From Micromonospora peucetia (GTDB taxonomy: Bacteria; Actinomycetota; Actinomycetes; Mycobacteriales; Micromonosporaceae): 64,000 nucleotides of DNA. The stretch lies in assembly GCF_900091625.1 (NCBI RefSeq), contig NZ_FMIC01000002.1, forward strand, positions 4,340,001 through 4,404,000. Reading direction: 5' to 3'. Made by a program: the position numbers and the translations under genes. Below, in pieces: positions 60,851-64,000 of the stretch (position 1 is its first letter; each line of letters opens with the position of its first letter). Under the pieces are notes generated by a model, which saw nothing but the letters and a program-made list of their open reading frames with translations, ran no database searches and was not told the DNA's origin.

Positions 60851-61145
60851 TTAGTACTCCGGCCGCACCTGGTGGAGTTGGAGTCTTCGCTGGTAGTGGG
60901 CTGTTTTGGCGCGGTACTGGTGTCGGCGTCGCCATCGTGACCATCGATGGATGTGGTCGAAGGGTCGGATGATGGTGATCAGGTGTGCCAGGAGACGTCG
61001 GACCTCGCCGAGGGCGAGGGGTATGAGGCCGTCATCGGATTCGGCGCCCCCTTTTTTTTGCGTGGGCAGCGGTGACGGCGAGGTAGGCGTGGGCGCACAG
61101 AACGAGTGTTATGTGGCGGTACCAGGCGTCGTACCGACGGACCTG
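60851..61145 (-). pseudogene. IS701-like transposase C-terminal remnant
   Basis: The minus strand reads [40 protein letters not shown] and HRWSRWRRRHQYRAKTAHYQR to TAA at 60,851. This is the usual end of IS701-type transposases. A run of eight T's near 61,052-61,059 may have caused a frameshift. The catalytic core is absent. Confidence 0.75.
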
Positions 61146-61263
61146 ATACGTAGCGGTGTGGCCCTATCTGGCGTCGTCGTTGTTCTGATGGTTCAACGGA
61201 AGGTGGATCGGCTGAAGGGCGTCCCGATACGAAGTTACTCCCACCTGATGACTCTACGGCCGC

Positions 61264-61344
61264 ATGCGCTACGACCGGGCCCGCAAGAACCTCGACCGGC
61301 ACCGCAACTACATCCTCGCCGCGTACACGGCCTCCGGGGCATAG
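61264..61344 (+). pseudogene. Transposase tail scrap
   Basis: Twenty-six codons MRYDRARKNLDRHRNYILAA then YTASGA and a stop resemble the C-terminal end of an actinobacterial transposase. Too short to name the family. Confidence 0.4.
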
Positions 61345-61404
61345 CCAGCGCTCACGGCTCTACCGACAGCAGTGCGCCGTGCCGGTTGCCGACGTTTGAA
61401 GCGA

Positions 61405-62412
61405 TCACTGCATGGTGGTGGCTGGTGGGTGATCGAACGAGACCGGGCAGCGGAAGATGTACAGGGCATAACTGCGGCCGATGGAGACATCGGTCGGGTT
61501 GCGCGGGGCCTCCGCCGGATCTTCCACCGGCCGCCAACTGCCGCCCGACCCGTGCCACTCGCTGGAGTCGGCGGTGAACAGCAGCGTCATCGCGGTGCCG
61601 CACTTTGTGCAGTCCATCGGACGCGGGTCGGCCAGTCCCCAGTTCGCGAAGCCGCCCACCTTCCAGCCCGGCGCCAGTGACAGGTCGAACTGATAGTCGA
61701 TTCCCTCATCGTCGTCGGATTCCTCTCCGGACTCCTCTTCCCAGACGGTGATCTGGGCGGCGAGTTCCTCGGGCAGCAGTTCGGCGTACTGGTACTCGCG
61801 GATCTGTTCCGGGTGCACGACGCAGGCAGTCGGCAGATAGGAGTCGTTGACGACGGGGGGTTCGGGAGCCGCGGCCAAGGGCCGGCTGACGTCGGCGCTT
61901 CGCCGCCAGTACAGCCGCACCCGCGGGTTGTGGCCCTCCTCGGAGTGGTCCAGCGGGCACCACAGCACCTGCAACAGATCGACGCCGTCCGGGCCGGCGA
62001 AGTCGGGAACGTCCCGGCGGTACATCTGCGCCACCGGGACCAGCGGGATCGGCTGGTTCACCATGCTGTGTGGCTCGGAGAAGTCGAGGCCCGGCAACTG
62101 CGCCCGCTCCTCGTCCGTCAGGGCGTAACGAGTGCCCGTCGCGTAGGCACGGGCCTGCGCCGCCGCGTAGATCTTCCGGCTGGCGCGGACCGTCGACGGC
62201 GTCCGGAGCCGGAACACGTAGTGGGCATCGCCATCTGTGCATACTGGCCAGGCCTCATCGGCCGGCCAGAGCAGCGGGCCACCGACCGAACTGTCGGCGG
62301 CCGTCGGCGTACCGGGCCTGGGATGCAGCCGCGTGGCTGTCGCCGAGTGCTTCCTCAACTCGGGGAACTGCTCCGTGATGTCCAGCGGCCGCGGGGGCGT
62401 GGTGCGAGTCAT
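61405..62412 (-). CDS. DUF1963-like protein
   Basis: 335 residues from the ATG at 62,412. The beta-rich pattern is that of DUF1963: SSVGGPLLWPADEAWPVC near the start, PIPLVPVAQMYRRDVPDF, VDLLQVLWCPLDHSE, and a late APGWKVGGFANWGLADPRPM with a CTKCGTAM zinc-type pair. An acidic insert EEESGEESDDDEG lies in between. DUF1963 relatives occur among SMI1/immunity-associated or stress proteins; the exact role is not known. No signal peptide. A longer frame upstream is antisense noise. Confidence 0.82.
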   Translation of the reverse strand: MTRTTPPRPLDITEQFPELRKHSATATRLHPRPGTPTAADSSVGGPLLWPADEAWPVCTDGDAHYVFRLRTPSTVRASRKIYAAAQARAYATGTRYALTDEERAQLPGLDFSEPHSMVNQPIPLVPVAQMYRRDVPDFAGPDGVDLLQVLWCPLDHSEEGHNPRVRLYWRRSADVSRPLAAAPEPPVVNDSYLPTACVVHPEQIREYQYAELLPEELAAQITVWEEESGEESDDDEGIDYQFDLSLAPGWKVGGFANWGLADPRPMDCTKCGTAMTLLFTADSSEWHGSGGSWRPVEDPAEAPRNPTDVSIGRSYALYIFRCPVSFDHPPATTMQ

Positions 62413-62502
62413 TGCCGCTGATCCTACGACCGGATACGACAAATCATGCGGTCCGTCGAGCCTCGACGATTGACCACTTGCAGGGTGGAGGATCATAGGA
62501 AG

Positions 62503-62877
62503 GTGACGTTTGCGGTGCATTACCTCGTGCCGGCGGCCGGTCTGCTGCCCGTGCCGGACGGCGACGATGTGCTGGTGTTCGACGCGACGATCGCCGTCGA
62601 GGCGGGGGAGCGCACCGTCGTGTTCTCCGTGTTCGCCGAGGGCGCCGGCCTGCGGATCGCCACCGACCTCGACCACACCGCGCTGCTGCGCCGCGAGCTG
62701 GCCGAGGTCGCCGCCGTCGCGGCGGTTGACGCTTGGGTGCTGGAGCGGGCGCCGGGCGCGATCCGGCTGCACGAGCTGCTGCTCGACGTGCTGCCGCCGC
62801 GGGCGGACGCCGAGCGCTGGTTGGTCGCGAGGGACCCGGCCGGCGACTACTGGCGAGCGTTGGGGCGGCCGCGGTGA
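62503..62877 (+). CDS. Hypothetical protein
   Basis: 124 residues from GTG (AGGAAG just upstream). Strand-rich start VTFAVHYLVPAAGLLPVPDG, then VLVFDATIAVEAGERTVVFSV and a helical C-terminus AVAAVDAWVLERAPGAIRLHE. Strong codon bias supports a real gene. No family recognised. Divergent from the DUF1963-like gene. Confidence 0.65.
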   Translation: MTFAVHYLVPAAGLLPVPDGDDVLVFDATIAVEAGERTVVFSVFAEGAGLRIATDLDHTALLRRELAEVAAVAAVDAWVLERAPGAIRLHELLLDVLPPRADAERWLVARDPAGDYWRALGRPR

Positions 62878-63546
62878 GGCTGCGGTTCGGCAGCCGCGCG
62901 GTACAACGGCAGGCCTCGACCGAATGACCGGATCTGCCGTACCGAGCGCGTGGGCAGCCGGTGCACCCGTCGCCGTCGGTAGCCGAGTCTCGCTGGTACG
63001 GACGTTCGGCATTGCCGATGTGCGGACACGGGTCGCAAGCGACCTGTCATCGTCCTTCGATGGCGATCGACTTGCGCGTGGCGGACAACCGAGATGTGTC
63101 GTTCCTCGTCCAGGCGGATCTTCACGTCGACCGGCAGGAGCTCCACGGGGTCATCGAGGTCGGTCGAGTCACCGTTGCCGTGGAAGACACGTTCATCCAA
63201 GGAGCCCTTTCCATCCTGGTGGTGCTGGTCAGGAATGACATGCGAGCGAGGCAGGGCAGGGGGTGACATGAGGGGAGGCTTCGGTAGGACCTTGGCGGTT
63301 TCAACTGCCGCGGGCAACGTGCGCAGGCTTGCGCTGGAACCGCCGCCTGTGGCGCCGACATATGTCCAGGTTCGACAGGGCCGATGATTCCGCGCCGCGG
63401 AGCAGGGCAGAAGGCCCTCTCAGTTGGGCCGACCAGGGTTGTGCCGAGGTTCGGTTGTGCCGTGAACGTCCTACCGGGCTGGCGTCGCCGTTCTGCCGCG
63501 AGCGAATCCGCTTGTCTTGTTGCGGCGTGCTGCGGAGGATCGGTGG
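62878..63546. other. Region with at most one doubtful small gene
   Basis: About 670 bp. A plus-strand frame at 63,060-63,266 reads MAIDLRVADNRDVSFLVQAD and VTVAVEDTFIQGALSILVVL, but its bias is weak and there is no RBS. A long minus-strand frame opposite it looks like a shadow. Nothing else is supported. Confidence 0.35.
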
Positions 63547-63900
63547 ATGGATCTTCTCACCGCGGAACGGCAACTTCAAGCCGCCCAGCGCGCTGCCGAC
63601 GTCGAGTCCCTCGACGCGCTACTGCACCCGCAGGTCGTGGGTGCCGGACCGGACGGCACGGTCTTTACGAAGGAAGACGACTTGGAGAGCTACCGCTCCG
63701 GTGCACTGCGAATCACCAGCCTGGTGGAGGAGTCGCTCGACGTCCAGGAAGACGGTCAGACTGGGGTGACTCGCATGGTCGCTGCGGTGGATGCCGTTCA
63801 GGGCGGTGCCGCTATGTCCGCACGGTTGCGCTACACCCGACTTTGGGTGCGTGAGGACGGCAACTGGCGGGTGTTGGCCGCCACCCTCGTCCCGGTCTAG
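63547..63900 (+). CDS. NTF2-like (SnoaL/DUF4440) protein
   Basis: 117 residues. The helical start LLTAERQLQAAQRAADVESL, LDALLHPQVVGAGPDGTVFT and KEDDLESYRSGALRITSL is followed by the sheet SLDVQEDGQTGVTRMVAAVD and the final RLRYTRLWVREDGNWRVLAA. This is the classic SnoaL/DUF4440 fold, a cone-shaped cavity used by enzymes, binding proteins or immunity-like factors. No catalytic residue can be assigned. The ATG follows GGTGG. It reads away toward the right edge. Confidence 0.85.
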   Translation: MDLLTAERQLQAAQRAADVESLDALLHPQVVGAGPDGTVFTKEDDLESYRSGALRITSLVEESLDVQEDGQTGVTRMVAAVDAVQGGAAMSARLRYTRLWVREDGNWRVLAATLVPV

Positions 63901-64000
63901 TGAGCCTTTTCAACTGCCGTGTACCAGGTTCTCGAGGTGATGAAGGACGAGGATGGAGTGCACGAGCGCGGTTGACCTTACTTCTGCCAGTGGGACAGTT

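Noticed and set aside
62847..63317. A 156-codon minus-strand frame opposite the possible gene at 63,060
   Set aside because: Rich in His/Arg/Gln as expected for a shadow frame, with no domain or start signal.
1..64000. CRISPR arrays, restriction-modification or other named defence operons
   Set aside because: No regularly spaced repeats, cas, methylase or typical defence gene sets were found on either strand.

Overview
The window is high-GC (roughly 70%) actinobacterial chromosome. GTG starts, short gene overlaps, F420-type enzymes, a SARP/STAND regulator, NRPS debris and actinomycete IS types point to the Micromonosporaceae (Micromonospora, Salinispora or a relative). This is inferred from protein style, not from a database match.

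Region 1 (1-18,000) looks like stable core chromosome. It holds a DUF1028 protein, an ABC-2 exporter divergent from a DesK/NarL-type two-component pair, an overlapping LLM flavin enzyme and SDR pair, a hexapeptide acetyltransferase, and a long minus-strand cell-envelope cluster. That cluster contains a proline-rich TPR protein, a propeller-like/FN3 membrane protein, a MoxR ATPase, a DUF58 protein and a transglutaminase-like membrane protein.

Region 2 (18,048-44,274) begins at an intact tRNA-Leu(GAG). A 15-nt copy of the tRNA 3' end recurs at 44,260-44,274. Just inside the tRNA are an AbrB-like gene and a complete tyrosine integrase, so the 26 kb between the repeats reads as a tRNA-anchored genomic island. 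Its contents are a second tRNA/tmRNA 3'-end fragment with terminator, a three-repeat fascin-like protein, truncated IS256, a broken rtcB next to intact prfH, an M4 metalloprotease with P-domain, a decayed NRPS locus, a three-gene secreted zincin operon divergent from a SARP-STAND regulator, a LuxR/STAND regulator, and a large secreted M4-M28 double protease.

Region 3 (42,563-50,500) is a mobile-element graveyard. It has an IrrE-like fragment interrupted by intact IS256, a frameshifted large serine recombinase ending on the tRNA-Leu repeat, an IS110 remnant, a 2'-5' RNA ligase-like gene, a DUF4913 gene with a truncated TraG/VirD4-like coupling protein, and fragments of an NYN protein, an integrase and a histidine kinase joined end to end.

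Region 4 (50,500-64,000) mixes accessory and ordinary genes: a Tat-exported CHAP-like protein, an HTH-TM-ricin lectin protein, a frameshifted CU044_5270-family gene, a lipoprotein, small unknown proteins, a nested IS stack (IS3 with perfect 25-bp ends between IS256 and IS5 remnants), a trypsin-like protease, a DUF1963 protein and an NTF2-like protein. Several stretches (21.9-22.6, 51.2-51.7, 52.8-53.3 and 54.2-55.5 kb) hold nothing I can support as genes.
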